Shown here in pieces: positions 8,209 to 16,962 of a stretch of 64,000 nt of DNA. Position 1 is the stretch's first letter. Every line of letters starts with the position of its first letter. The position numbers and the translations under genes were made by a program. The notes under the pieces were generated by a model. The model had not been told where the DNA came from. It was given only the letters and a program-made list of their open reading frames with translations, and did not search any database. This stretch comes from JBBQXK01 sp052387255 (GTDB taxonomy: Bacteria; Pseudomonadota; Alphaproteobacteria; Rhodobacterales; Rhodobacteraceae). The stretch lies in assembly GCA_052387255.1 (NCBI GenBank), contig JBQTJI010000024.1, positions 85,998 through 149,997 of the forward strand, written 5' to 3'.

Positions 8209-10901
8209 GACACCCCCCGGATCGCCGCAAGCACCCGGTGCGGCAGGGCGGGCAGGCGGGTCACCAGCGCGCCGGTGGCATGGCGGATCGCGTTCAGGAT
8301 GGCAGGGGCGGTCGGGATCAGGACGTGTTCGCCAAGGCCCCGCGCACCGAAGGGGCCTTCGCGGTCGGGCACCTCGATCAGGATATTGTGGATGGGCGGC
8401 ACATCGCCCGTGGTGGGGATCAGGTAGTCGTGCAGGTTCTCGGTCCGGCCGGGCAGGTATTCCTCCATCAGCGCCATGCCGATGCCCTGGGCGATGCCGC
8501 CCTCGATCTGGCCTTCGCAAAGCGTAGGGTTGACGGCGCGGCCCACGTCATGCGCGGCGACAATGCGGATCAGCCGCACGGTGCCGAGGTCGCGGTCCAC
8601 CTCCAGTTCCACCATCTGCGCGCCAAAGCCGTAGAGGGCATAGGGCGCGCCTTGGCCGTCGGCATCCAGCGCCTGCGTCGGCGGGTCGTAGGTTTCCTCT
8701 GCCCAGAGGCCACCGGCGGGCAGGTCGAACCTTGCCGCGTGCGTGCCCTCGCGCCCCTCGACGCCCGTGCCGGACAGCGACAGCACGGCCCCGTCGCCCA
8801 TGTTCAGCCGCCGCAGCAGCTCGGCCCGCAGGGCCCCCGCCGCCGCCTGCGCCGCGCGCCCCGTGACAAAGGTCTGGCGGCTGGCCGAAGTCTTGCCCGC
8901 GTCAGGTGTCAGGAATGTGTCGGGTCCCACCAGATCGACCGCCGCCAGCGGCAGGCCCAGCGCCTGCGCCGCAATCTGGGCGATGACGGTGTTCGACCCT
9001 TGCCCGATGTCGGTCGCCCCCTGGTGCAGGACCACGCGGCCCTTGGCCAGGCCGATGCGGATGGTCGAGGGGTTGGGCAGTCCGGTGTTGCCGCAGCCGT
9101 ACCAGCAGGACGCCACCCCCACCCCGCGCCCCGGCCCTGCTGCCGCCAGAGCCTGTGCCCAATGGGGCCGCAGCGCCCGCAGGCAGGCGGCGATGCCGGT
9201 CGAGGCCAGCACCTGCCCCGTCACCGTGGCATCGCCGTCGCCAAGCGCATTGCGCAGCCGGAATTCCAGCCGGTCGATCCCCGCCTTGTCGGCCAGGATG
9301 TCATAGGCCGTTTCCTGCCAGATCGCCGCCTGCGGCACGCCGAAGCCCCGGAACGCACCCGCAACCGGGTTGTGCGTGTGGATCGCCCGCGCCCGCGCCA
9401 CGTAGTGCGGCGTCCGGTAGGGACCGCTGGCATGGACTGGCACGCGGTTGGCCACGGTCGGCCCCCAGCTGGCATAGGCCCCGGTGTCGAACAGGCCCTC
9501 GAACGCCATGCCCGTGATGCGCCCCGCCTCGTCGCAGCCGATCCGCCCCGACATCCGCGCCGGATGCCGCTTGGTGGTCGAGGCCATGCTTTCCGCGCGG
9601 GTATAGACCATGCGCGCGGGTCGGCCCGTCTTTAGCACCGCCAGTCCCAGCAGGGGTTGCAGGCTGACGTCCAGTTTCGACCCGAACCCACCGCCCACCG
9701 CCGACGGGACGATGCGCACCCGGTTCTGAGGCAGGCCCAGGATCGCGGCGGTGTCGTCGCGGTCCATCACCGGGGCCTGGGTGCAGGCGCGGATCACCAG
9801 GGTGTCGCCGTCCATCCAAGCCGCCCCGGCCTCGGGCTCGATATAGGCGTGTTCGACAAAGCCGGTCTCCATCGCATGGTCGATGACATGGGCCGCCCGG
9901 TCCAGCGCCGCCGCTGCATCGCCGCGCCGAACAGTGCCCTCGATCAGGCGATTGTCCGGACGGTTCCCGTGCACCAGCGCGGCACCCGGTGCCTCGGCCA
10001 GTCCAGGGTCGGTCAGCGCGGGCAGGGGCGTCCAGACGACGGGAAAATCCTGCAACGGCGGCGGCGGCCCCCGATCCTCGAACGCGATCAATGCCACCGC
10101 CTCACCCCGGAACCGGGCGGGGCTGGAGGCCAGGGCAGGCTGGTCCGCAAAGGCCGGAATCACGCCGAACGCATTGCGACCGGGGATGTCGGCGGCGGTC
10201 CAGACGGCGGCGGCCCCCGGCGTCCGGGCGATCCACCGAGGCACGTCGCCAAGGGCAAAGGCCGCGTGCGGATGGGGCGACCGGACTGCCTGCAGCACCA
10301 GACCGCCGGGCAGCCAGTGATCCGCGCCGAAACTGTCCCCAGCCACCTTGGCCGCGCCGTCTAGCCGGACGCAGCGCGCGCCGACGATGGCGGTATCCGC
10401 GATATCCGGCCATTTTGTGCCTGATTGACCCGCCGCGACCACCGCGCGCAGGATCTTGCGGTACCCCGTACAGCGGCACAACACACCGCCCAGGGCGTCC
10501 GACACCTGCGCCTCGTCGGGCGGCCCCTGCCGCAACAGCGCGGTCGCCGTCATCAGCATGCCCGGCGTGCAGATGCCGCATTGTGCCGCCCCCTCGGCCA
10601 GGAACGCCGCGCGCAGGCGGTCGAGCGTGGGGTCCTGCGCCTCGACCGTCTCGACCCGCCGCCCGGCAACGCGCGCAACCGGGGTCAGGCAGGCGCAGAC
10701 GGGCGCGCCGTCAACCAGCACCGTGCAGGCCCCGCAGTCGCCCGCATCGCAGCCCACCTTGGTGCCGCGCAGGCCCGCATCCTCGCGCAGCACCTGCGAC
10801 AGGCGGCGCAGGGGGGGCACGGCCAGCACCAGGGGCGCGCCGTTCAGGGTGAAGGCGACGGTGCCGGTCAGGGCCTCGGGCGGATGATCCTCGGGGGTCA
10901 T
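8205..10901 (-). CDS. Fused [2Fe-2S] and molybdopterin subunits of a xanthine-dehydrogenase-family hydroxylase
   Basis: 898 residues that join two subunits usually encoded separately. Residues 1 to about 160 form the small subunit: plant-type [2Fe-2S] cysteines 51, 56, 59 and 71, then a second cluster motif QCGICTPGM with CRCTGY. Residues from about 170 form the molybdenum-binding subunit, with VGGGFGSK, AGAFRGFGVPQ, GQGSNT and, near the C-terminus, GARGLGEHVLIP containing the likely catalytic Glu. Such enzymes hydroxylate N-heterocycles with water as oxygen source. It overlaps the FAD-subunit gene upstream and the reductase-like gene downstream by 4 bp each. Nicotinate or another pyridine carboxylate is a plausible substrate, but specificity is not readable. 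Confidence 0.85.
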   Translation of the reverse strand: MTPEDHPPEALTGTVAFTLNGAPLVLAVPPLRRLSQVLREDAGLRGTKVGCDAGDCGACTVLVDGAPVCACLTPVARVAGRRVETVEAQDPTLDRLRAAFLAEGAAQCGICTPGMLMTATALLRQGPPDEAQVSDALGGVLCRCTGYRKILRAVVAAGQSGTKWPDIADTAIVGARCVRLDGAAKVAGDSFGADHWLPGGLVLQAVRSPHPHAAFALGDVPRWIARTPGAAAVWTAADIPGRNAFGVIPAFADQPALASSPARFRGEAVALIAFEDRGPPPPLQDFPVVWTPLPALTDPGLAEAPGAALVHGNRPDNRLIEGTVRRGDAAAALDRAAHVIDHAMETGFVEHAYIEPEAGAAWMDGDTLVIRACTQAPVMDRDDTAAILGLPQNRVRIVPSAVGGGFGSKLDVSLQPLLGLAVLKTGRPARMVYTRAESMASTTKRHPARMSGRIGCDEAGRITGMAFEGLFDTGAYASWGPTVANRVPVHASGPYRTPHYVARARAIHTHNPVAGAFRGFGVPQAAIWQETAYDILADKAGIDRLEFRLRNALGDGDATVTGQVLASTGIAACLRALRPHWAQALAAAGPGRGVGVASCWYGCGNTGLPNPSTIRIGLAKGRVVLHQGATDIGQGSNTVIAQIAAQALGLPLAAVDLVGPDTFLTPDAGKTSASRQTFVTGRAAQAAAGALRAELLRRLNMGDGAVLSLSGTGVEGREGTHAARFDLPAGGLWAEETYDPPTQALDADGQGAPYALYGFGAQMVELEVDRDLGTVRLIRIVAAHDVGRAVNPTLCEGQIEGGIAQGIGMALMEEYLPGRTENLHDYLIPTTGDVPPIHNILIEVPDREGPFGARGLGEHVLIPTAPAILNAIRHATGALVTRLPALPHRVLAAIRGVS

Positions 10902-11731
10902 GCGACCGCCCCGGCCACGGCGCGGCGCAGCAGCGTTGCGGCTGCCGTCGCCCGATAGGCGGCGGTGGCGCGGATGTCGTCGATGGGGGACAGGGCGGCG
11001 GCGACCGCCCCTGCATCGATGGCAGCAGCGGCCTGCGACGCAGGCATACCGACCAGCGCCGCCTCGACCTGCGGCAGCCGCCGCGCCACAGGCGAGGCCG
11101 ACCCGACGGCCAGCGACGCGGCGGCAACCCGACCGTCCCGCACCTCGACCCGCGCGGCCACCATGACCAGCGAGATCACCAGATGCGCCCGTGCGCCCAG
11201 TTTCAGGAAGACGGATCGCCCGGTCAGGGCGGCCTGGGGCAGCAGGATCGCTGTCACGATCTCTCCGGGCCGCAGCGCCGTCTGCCGGGGGCCGGTGATG
11301 AAGTCGGCCAGGGCCAGCCCGCGGCTGCCGTCGCCCCCCGCCAGTTCCACCACGGCATCGCAGGCCAACAAAGGCGGCACGCCGTCGGCGGCGGGCGAGG
11401 CGTTGCACAGGTTGCCGCCCAAAGTGCCCGCGTTCTGGATCTGCCACCCGCCGACCTGACGTGCGGCCTGTTGCAGCGCCGTCAGCGCGGGCGGCACGTC
11501 GGCGCGCAGGATGTCGGTCCAGGTGGTGCAGGCTCCGATCCGCAGACCGTCCGGCCCGCGCGTGACGCCCCGCAGTTCGCGCAATCCGCCAAGGTCGATG
11601 ACCCGCCCGTGCAGGTCTGCCGCCTGGGTGGCCGGATACAGGTCGGTCCCGCCCGCCAGCACGCGCAGTCCGGGCGCGGCCAGCGCGGCAATCGCCTCGC
11701 GCAGCGTGGATGGTCGCAGACAGGCCGACAT
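10898..11731 (-). CDS. FAD-binding (medium) subunit of molybdenum hydroxylase
   Basis: 277 residues, CoxM/XdhB type. It passes electrons between the [2Fe-2S] centres of the fused partner and the acceptor. FAD-binding segments are VLAGGTDLYPA near residue 25 and NAGTLGGNLCNASPAAD near residue 100. The ATG at 11731 is preceded by GAAGGGGG and was preferred to an upstream in-frame Met lacking such a site. It is the first gene of the minus-strand run that continues to the AA_synth and membrane-protein genes, overlapping the next gene by ATGA. Together with the fused subunit it completes the hydroxylase. Confidence 0.85.
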   Translation of the reverse strand: MSACLRPSTLREAIAALAAPGLRVLAGGTDLYPATQAADLHGRVIDLGGLRELRGVTRGPDGLRIGACTTWTDILRADVPPALTALQQAARQVGGWQIQNAGTLGGNLCNASPAADGVPPLLACDAVVELAGGDGSRGLALADFITGPRQTALRPGEIVTAILLPQAALTGRSVFLKLGARAHLVISLVMVAARVEVRDGRVAAASLAVGSASPVARRLPQVEAALVGMPASQAAAAIDAGAVAAALSPIDDIRATAAYRATAAATLLRRAVAGAVA

Positions 11732-11862
11732 CGGACCCCCTTCGTGCCGGGCAGATTGCGACCGCGCCCTACCCCTGTCAACAGCCCGGCCCGCACCGCA
11801 CCGCCCCAGGTTTGTCCTGTGACCTCTAGGCACGGCCCCCCACCTTCCGCTACCAATCCGTG
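11732..11862. promoter_or_regulatory. Divergent intergenic region, presumed promoters
   Basis: 131 bp separate the minus-strand hydroxylase operon from the plus-strand phosphotransferase/dehydrogenase pair, so promoters for both must lie here or inside the genes. No convincing -35/-10 pair or operator palindrome was found, and no transcription factor gene is near. Confidence 0.35.
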
Positions 11863-12750
11863 ATGACCAGCGCAGACACCCGGATCGCGATGCTTCCCTG
11901 CTGGCAAGGTGCGCCGGTGGCCATTCCCCTGGCGGGCGGGCTGTCCAACGAGATCTGGAAGGTGACCGACGACGCCGGAAGCCATGTCGTGCGCTTTGGC
12001 ACTGACTATCCCTGTCACCATGTCGACCGCTTGCGCGAGGCGATGACGGCCCGCGCCGCCCATGCGGCAGGCTTTGCCCCGGCGGTGGAATACACCGAAC
12101 CGGGCGTCATGGTGACGCAGTTCGTGGCCGCCCGCACCTCGACTGCGGCCGATGTGCGCACCGCGCCTGACCGGATGGGGCACCTGCTGCGCGATTTTCA
12201 CCGGCAGATGGCCGACCATGTCTCGGGCACGGCCTTTGTGTTCTGGCCGTTCCATGTGATCCGCGACTATGCCCGCACCCTGACCGCCGGCAACAGCGCC
12301 TTTGGGGGTTCCGTGCCGAAGTACCTGGCCCTGGCGCGGCATTTCGAATCGATGCAGGTTCCGCTGCCCATCATCTTTGGCCACCATGATCTGCTGCCCG
12401 CGAACATCCTGGATGACGGGGACAGGCTGTGGCTGATCGACTATGAATACGCCGGGTTCGGCACCGCGATGTTCGATCTGGCCGGTGCCGCCTCGAACGC
12501 CGGAATGGACGGCGCCGAGACCGACGCCCTGCTGCATGCCTATCTTGGCCACCCGCCCGACCCCGCGTTCCGCCGCGCCTTCGATGCCATGCATTGCACC
12601 AGCCTGCTGCGCGAGGCGATGTGGGCGATGGTCAGCGACCTGCATCTTTCGGCCCCCGGCGTGGACTACGACGCCTATGCCCGCGAAAACCTCGACAGAC
12701 TCGCACCCGCCGTTTCGGCCTTTGTTGCCCAGCATGGACCCATGACATGA
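11863..12750 (+). CDS. Phosphotransferase, aminoglycoside/choline kinase family
   Basis: 295 residues of the APH/choline-kinase fold. It shows a nucleotide-binding N-lobe (PLAGGLSNEIWKV), the catalytic loop HHDLLPANIL in which Asp and Asn sit as in choline kinases, and the metal-binding IDYEYAGF. Such enzymes phosphorylate a hydroxyl of a small molecule such as choline or ethanolamine. The annotated ATG at 11863 follows an in-frame GTG one codon upstream that could also serve. The stop overlaps the start of the dehydrogenase gene, so both are one unit. A role in handling an amino-alcohol or N-methylated substrate is inferred from that neighbour. Confidence 0.75.
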   Translation: MTSADTRIAMLPCWQGAPVAIPLAGGLSNEIWKVTDDAGSHVVRFGTDYPCHHVDRLREAMTARAAHAAGFAPAVEYTEPGVMVTQFVAARTSTAADVRTAPDRMGHLLRDFHRQMADHVSGTAFVFWPFHVIRDYARTLTAGNSAFGGSVPKYLALARHFESMQVPLPIIFGHHDLLPANILDDGDRLWLIDYEYAGFGTAMFDLAGAASNAGMDGAETDALLHAYLGHPPDPAFRRAFDAMHCTSLLREAMWAMVSDLHLSAPGVDYDAYARENLDRLAPAVSAFVAQHGPMT

Positions 12751-15176
12751 CCCTGCCCGCCCATGCCCAGATCGTCGTCATCGGCGGGGGGATCATCGGA
12801 TGTTCCACCGCCTATCACCTTGCGCGCGACCACAAGGCGGATGTCCTGCTGCTGGAGCAGGGGAAGCTGACCAGCGGGTCCACCTGGCATGCGGCGGGGC
12901 TGGTGGGGCAGCTGCGGTCATCGGCAGGGGTCACCAAGGTGCTGAAATACTCGGTCGATCTCTACAAGCGGCTGGATGCCGAGACGGGGCTGGCGACAGG
13001 GTGGAAGATGACGGGCTGCCTGCGGCTGGCCACCACGCCCGACCGCTGGACCGAGTATCGCCGCCTGGCCACCACTGCCCGCAGTTTCGGGATGGAGATG
13101 GACCTTGTGTCGCCGGACGAGGTGAAACGGATGTGGCCGCTGATGGACACCGGGGACCTGATCGGCGCGTCCTGGCTGCCGACCGACGGGCAGGCCAGCC
13201 CGTCCGACATCGCCCAAAGCCTGGCCAAGGGCGCGCGGATGCACGGGGCGAGGATCGTCGAAGGGGTGCGGGTGACGGGGTTCGCGATGGAGGGCCTGCG
13301 CATCACCCATGTGCAGACGACGCAAGGCGTGATCGCCTGCGAAACCGTGGTCAACTGCGCGGGCCAATGGGCGCGGCAGGTGGGGGCGATGGCGGGCATC
13401 AACGTGCCGCTGCAACCGGTCAAGCACCAGTACATCATCACCGACCGCATTCCCGGCCTGTCGCCCGACGCCCCCACCCTGCGCGACCCCGACCGGCGGA
13501 CGTATTTCAAGGAGGAGGTCGGCGGCCTGGTGCTGGGCGGGTACGAGCCGAACCCCCAAGCCTGGGTGACCGATGATGTGCCCGACGACTGGGCGTTCCG
13601 GCTGTTCGGGGACGATTACGACCATTTCGAGCAGCACATGGACCAGGCCATCGCCCGCGTGCCCGCCCTGGCCGAGACCGGCGTCAAGCAGATGATCAAC
13701 GGGTCGGAAAGCTTTACCCCCGACGGCAACTTCATCCTGGGCCGCGCGCCCGAATGCGCGAACATGTACGTCGGCGCGGGGTTCAACGCCTTTGGCATCG
13801 CGTCGGGGGGCGGCGCGGGCTGGGTGCTGGCGGAATGGGCGATGCGGGGAGAGGCCCCGCTGGACCTGTGGACGGTCGACATCCTGCGCTTTTCCGGGCT
13901 GCACCGCGACCGGCACTGGGTGCTGGACCGCACGCTGGAAGCCTATGGCAAGCACTACACTGTCGGCTTCCCGCATGAGGAATACACGTCGGCCCGCCCG
14001 TGCATCACCTCGCCGCTGTACGGACGGTTGCAGGCGGCGGGGGCTGTCTTCGGGTCGAAACTGGGGTGGGAGCGGCCCAACTGGTTCGCCCCGGCAGGAA
14101 CCGAAGCGCGCGACATCTACAGCATGGGGCGGCAGAACTGGTTCGATGCTGTGGAGGCGGAACATGCCCATGTCCGCACGGCAGTCGGCGTCTTCGACCA
14201 GTCGTCATTCGCCAAGTACGAGGTGACAGGGGACGATGCCGTCGCCGCGCTGGACCACATCTGCGCGGGCGATATCCTCAAGCCGCCGGGTCGCGTGACC
14301 TACACGCAATGCCTGAACGCGCGCGGCGGGATCGAGTGCGACCTGACCGTGGCGCGGCTGGCCGGGGACCGGTTCTATGTCGTCACCGGCACGGGGTTCC
14401 GCAGCCACGACGCCGACTGGATCGCCCGCCACCTGACCGGCGATGCCACCCTGCGCGACGTGACCGAGGAGTGGGGCACGCTGTCGCTGATGGGGCCGCT
14501 GGCGCGCGAGGTGCTGGAACGGGTCACCCAGTCCGACGTGACGCATGCAGGCTTTCCCTTCGGTCACATCCGCATCATCGACATCGCCGGCGTCACCGTC
14601 CGTGCCATCCGCCTCACCTATGTGGGCGAGCTTGGGTGGGAGCTGCATGTGCCCTTGGCCGATCTGGGGACGGTCTACGATGCGCTGATGCTGGCGGGCC
14701 AGCCGCAGGGCATCCGGCCCGTCGGCTATCGCGCGCTGGAATCGCTGCGCCTGGAAAAGGGCTATCGCGCCTGGTCGTCGGACATCACGCCGAACGACAC
14801 GCCGTTCGAGGCGGGCCTGGGCTGGGCGGTCAAGATGGCCACCAATCGCCCCTTCCTGGGGCGCGACGCGCTGGCCGGGGCCGGGCCGCTGACCAAGCGG
14901 TTCGCCGGGTTCCGGCTGGACGACCCCGATGCCGTGCTGGTCGGGCGCGAGACGATCCTGCGCGACGGCCAGGCGGTGGGATACCTCACCTCGGGCGGTT
15001 ATGGCTATACGCTGGGGGCCAGCATCGGCTATGGCTATGTGCGCAATCCGGACGGCGTGACCGACGACTGGCTGGCCGGCGGCACCTATGCGCTGGTGGT
15101 GGCGACCGACGTGCTGCCCGCGACGATCACGCTGAAACCTTTCATTGATCCGGAAAGTCGGCGGATACGCGCCTGA
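12747..15176 (+). CDS. FAD-dependent dehydrogenase with C-terminal GcvT domain (dimethylglycine/sarcosine dehydrogenase type)
   Basis: 809 residues. Residues 1 to about 400 are a DAO-type flavoprotein: FAD fold VVIGGGIIGCSTAYHLA at 10-26 and GSTWHAAG, where His48 matches the residue that covalently holds FAD in dimethylglycine dehydrogenases. Residues from about 430 are an aminomethyltransferase domain (VGVFDQSSFAKYEV, GELGWELHVP, RALESLRLEKGYRAW) that would pass the released one-carbon unit to tetrahydrofolate. It oxidatively removes N-methyl groups from a secondary or tertiary amine. The exact substrate is not readable. It is coupled to the phosphotransferase by an overlapping start and divergent from the heterocycle-type operon. 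Confidence 0.85.
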   Translation: MTLPAHAQIVVIGGGIIGCSTAYHLARDHKADVLLLEQGKLTSGSTWHAAGLVGQLRSSAGVTKVLKYSVDLYKRLDAETGLATGWKMTGCLRLATTPDRWTEYRRLATTARSFGMEMDLVSPDEVKRMWPLMDTGDLIGASWLPTDGQASPSDIAQSLAKGARMHGARIVEGVRVTGFAMEGLRITHVQTTQGVIACETVVNCAGQWARQVGAMAGINVPLQPVKHQYIITDRIPGLSPDAPTLRDPDRRTYFKEEVGGLVLGGYEPNPQAWVTDDVPDDWAFRLFGDDYDHFEQHMDQAIARVPALAETGVKQMINGSESFTPDGNFILGRAPECANMYVGAGFNAFGIASGGGAGWVLAEWAMRGEAPLDLWTVDILRFSGLHRDRHWVLDRTLEAYGKHYTVGFPHEEYTSARPCITSPLYGRLQAAGAVFGSKLGWERPNWFAPAGTEARDIYSMGRQNWFDAVEAEHAHVRTAVGVFDQSSFAKYEVTGDDAVAALDHICAGDILKPPGRVTYTQCLNARGGIECDLTVARLAGDRFYVVTGTGFRSHDADWIARHLTGDATLRDVTEEWGTLSLMGPLAREVLERVTQSDVTHAGFPFGHIRIIDIAGVTVRAIRLTYVGELGWELHVPLADLGTVYDALMLAGQPQGIRPVGYRALESLRLEKGYRAWSSDITPNDTPFEAGLGWAVKMATNRPFLGRDALAGAGPLTKRFAGFRLDDPDAVLVGRETILRDGQAVGYLTSGGYGYTLGASIGYGYVRNPDGVTDDWLAGGTYALVVATDVLPATITLKPFIDPESRRIRA

Positions 15177-15236
15177 CGCTGACCTTGACCCTGCCCGACC
15201 GGGGCACCAAGACATTGGCCAGCCAAGGGGTTGCCC

Positions 15237-16349
15237 ATGTTGCGTGTCGCCTGCGTCGTCCTGCTCGTCTTCCTCGCCGCCTGCGGTCCGCGCGGCACGC
15301 TGACGGCGATGCCGCCGGGGGTGCAGGCGGCCAACGTGCGGACGGTCTTTGTCGCCACCACCCGCACCGTCGACCCCGACACCGGCATCTACGGCGGCGG
15401 GCGGCTGCGCGGCAACGCAACGTTTGCCCGCTACGATGTGTCGATCCCGCCCGACCGCGACCTTGGCCAGATCACCTGGCCGCGCGAGGGCCGACCCCCC
15501 GACCCCCGGACCGATTTCCTGACCACCGATGTCATTCCCTATGACGATGCCACCGCGTTCCGCCGGGAACTGGCGCGCAGCCTTGCCGCCCTGCCCGCGT
15601 CCGAGCGCGAGGTCACGGTCTTTACCCATGGCTTTAACAACACCTTTGCCGAAGGTTTGTACCGCATCGCGCAGATGTCGAACGACCTCGAGTTTCCGGG
15701 CCTGACGGTGCACTACTCCTGGCCATCCATCGGCAAGCCGTTGGGCTATGTCCGCGACCGCGATTCGATCCTGTTCGCGCGGGACGGGTTCGAGCAATTG
15801 CTGAACGAGGTGGCCGCCGCAGGGGCACAGCGGATCGTCATCGTCGGGCACTCGATGGGGGGTGCCCTGACAATGGAGACGCTGCGCCAGATGGCGATCC
15901 GGGGTGACCGCAAGGTGCGGCCGCGGATCGGCGGCGTGCTGCTGTTGTCGCCCGATCTGGACATCGACGTGTTCCTCTCGCAGGCCGACGCCATCGGCAA
16001 ACTGCCGCAGCCGTTTCTGATCTTCACCTCGCAGAAAGACCGCGCCCTGGCGCTGGCGGCGCGCCTGACCGGCGTGCGGCGCGAACGTCTGGGCAACCTG
16101 CGCGACGTGTCGAAGGTTGCCAGCCTGGAGGTCACAGTCGTGGACGTCGCCGCATTCTCGACCGGGTCGGGTCACCTGAACGTGGGCAACTCGCCCGCGC
16201 TGATCCGGATCCTGTCGCGGATCGGCGACATCGACACGGCCTTCGGTGCCGACCGCAGCGGGCGGGCAGGTCTGCTGCCCGGCATCGTGCTGACAGTGCA
16301 GAGCGCCACGGAGATCATCCTGACGCCGGTGATCGGGACGCGGCAGTAG
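15237..16349 (+). CDS. Alpha/beta hydrolase lipoprotein (DUF900 type)
   Basis: 370 residues from the ATG at 15237, preceded by AAGGGG. A lipoprotein signal ends in LAACG with Cys16 as the acylation site. The hydrolase core shows VTVFTHGFNNTFAEG and the nucleophile elbow GHSMGG near residue 205, with a later Asp and His expected. The family includes esterase-like proteins anchored in the envelope. The gene is convergent with the Smr gene (7 bp apart) and follows the dehydrogenase by 60 bp; I see no functional link to it. Confidence 0.78.
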   Translation: MLRVACVVLLVFLAACGPRGTLTAMPPGVQAANVRTVFVATTRTVDPDTGIYGGGRLRGNATFARYDVSIPPDRDLGQITWPREGRPPDPRTDFLTTDVIPYDDATAFRRELARSLAALPASEREVTVFTHGFNNTFAEGLYRIAQMSNDLEFPGLTVHYSWPSIGKPLGYVRDRDSILFARDGFEQLLNEVAAAGAQRIVIVGHSMGGALTMETLRQMAIRGDRKVRPRIGGVLLLSPDLDIDVFLSQADAIGKLPQPFLIFTSQKDRALALAARLTGVRRERLGNLRDVSKVASLEVTVVDVAAFSTGSGHLNVGNSPALIRILSRIGDIDTAFGADRSGRAGLLPGIVLTVQSATEIILTPVIGTRQ

Positions 16350-16356
16350 GGTAATC

Positions 16357-16956
16357 CTACCCGCGCCGCAGGTACACATACAGCGCCCCCGCCCCGCCGT
16401 GGCGCTGGTGCGCCTCGGCCACCTGCAGCACCGCCGGGGCCAGCGGCACGCGGGCCAGCCACAGTGGCACCTGGTGGCGCAGCACGCCGGGGCGGCGCGG
16501 GATGGGGCCGTCGTCGGAGCCGGGGCGGCCCTTGCCGGTGATGACCAGGATCAGGCGCATCCCTTGGGATTGGGCGTTCAGGACAAAGCGGATCAGTTCG
16601 GGATGCGCCTCGGCAATCGTCATCCCGTGCAGGTCGATCCGCGCCTCGGGGGCGATGCGGCCGCGCGACATGCGCCCGAACGCCTTGGCGTCCATCCGCA
16701 GGGGGGCAGCGGCCAGCCGGTCGGACAAGGGCGGAACCAGGTCGTGCCCCGGCAGGGCCTTGGACCGCTCACCCAGACGGAAGGGTTGCACGCGGGGCGC
16801 GGCGACGGGGGACGGGGCCAGCGCGGGGGGCAGATCTGCAATCGGCACCAGGGCGGGATCGACGGGCGGCGACCGCCCCGGCATCGGCTTGGCCATGCGT
16901 GCCACGGCCTGCCACAACTCTGCCTCCTCGGGGCGCAGGGTGCGGCGGCGCGGCAC
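16357..16956 (-). CDS. Smr/MutS2-like domain protein
   Basis: 199 residues. The C-terminal half is a Smr domain with DLHGMTIAEA and VITGKGRPG, the two hallmark motifs of Smr nucleases or nucleic-acid binders; the N-terminal half is proline-rich and unstructured-looking. It stands 6 bp downstream of mltA on the same strand. It is not linked to the full MutS gene at 34.6-37.2 kb. The cellular role of stand-alone Smr proteins in this group is not established. Confidence 0.82.
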   Translation of the reverse strand: MPRRRTLRPEEAELWQAVARMAKPMPGRSPPVDPALVPIADLPPALAPSPVAAPRVQPFRLGERSKALPGHDLVPPLSDRLAAAPLRMDAKAFGRMSRGRIAPEARIDLHGMTIAEAHPELIRFVLNAQSQGMRLILVITGKGRPGSDDGPIPRRPGVLRHQVPLWLARVPLAPAVLQVAEAHQRHGGAGALYVYLRRG

Positions 16957-16962
16957 GGCTGG

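Noticed and set aside
14205..16379. Long minus-strand open frame across the dehydrogenase and hydrolase genes
   Set aside because: It crosses two well-supported plus-strand genes and has the low-complexity composition of an antisense shadow. The same applies to the frames at 2111-4078, 11482-12735 and 51022-52896.
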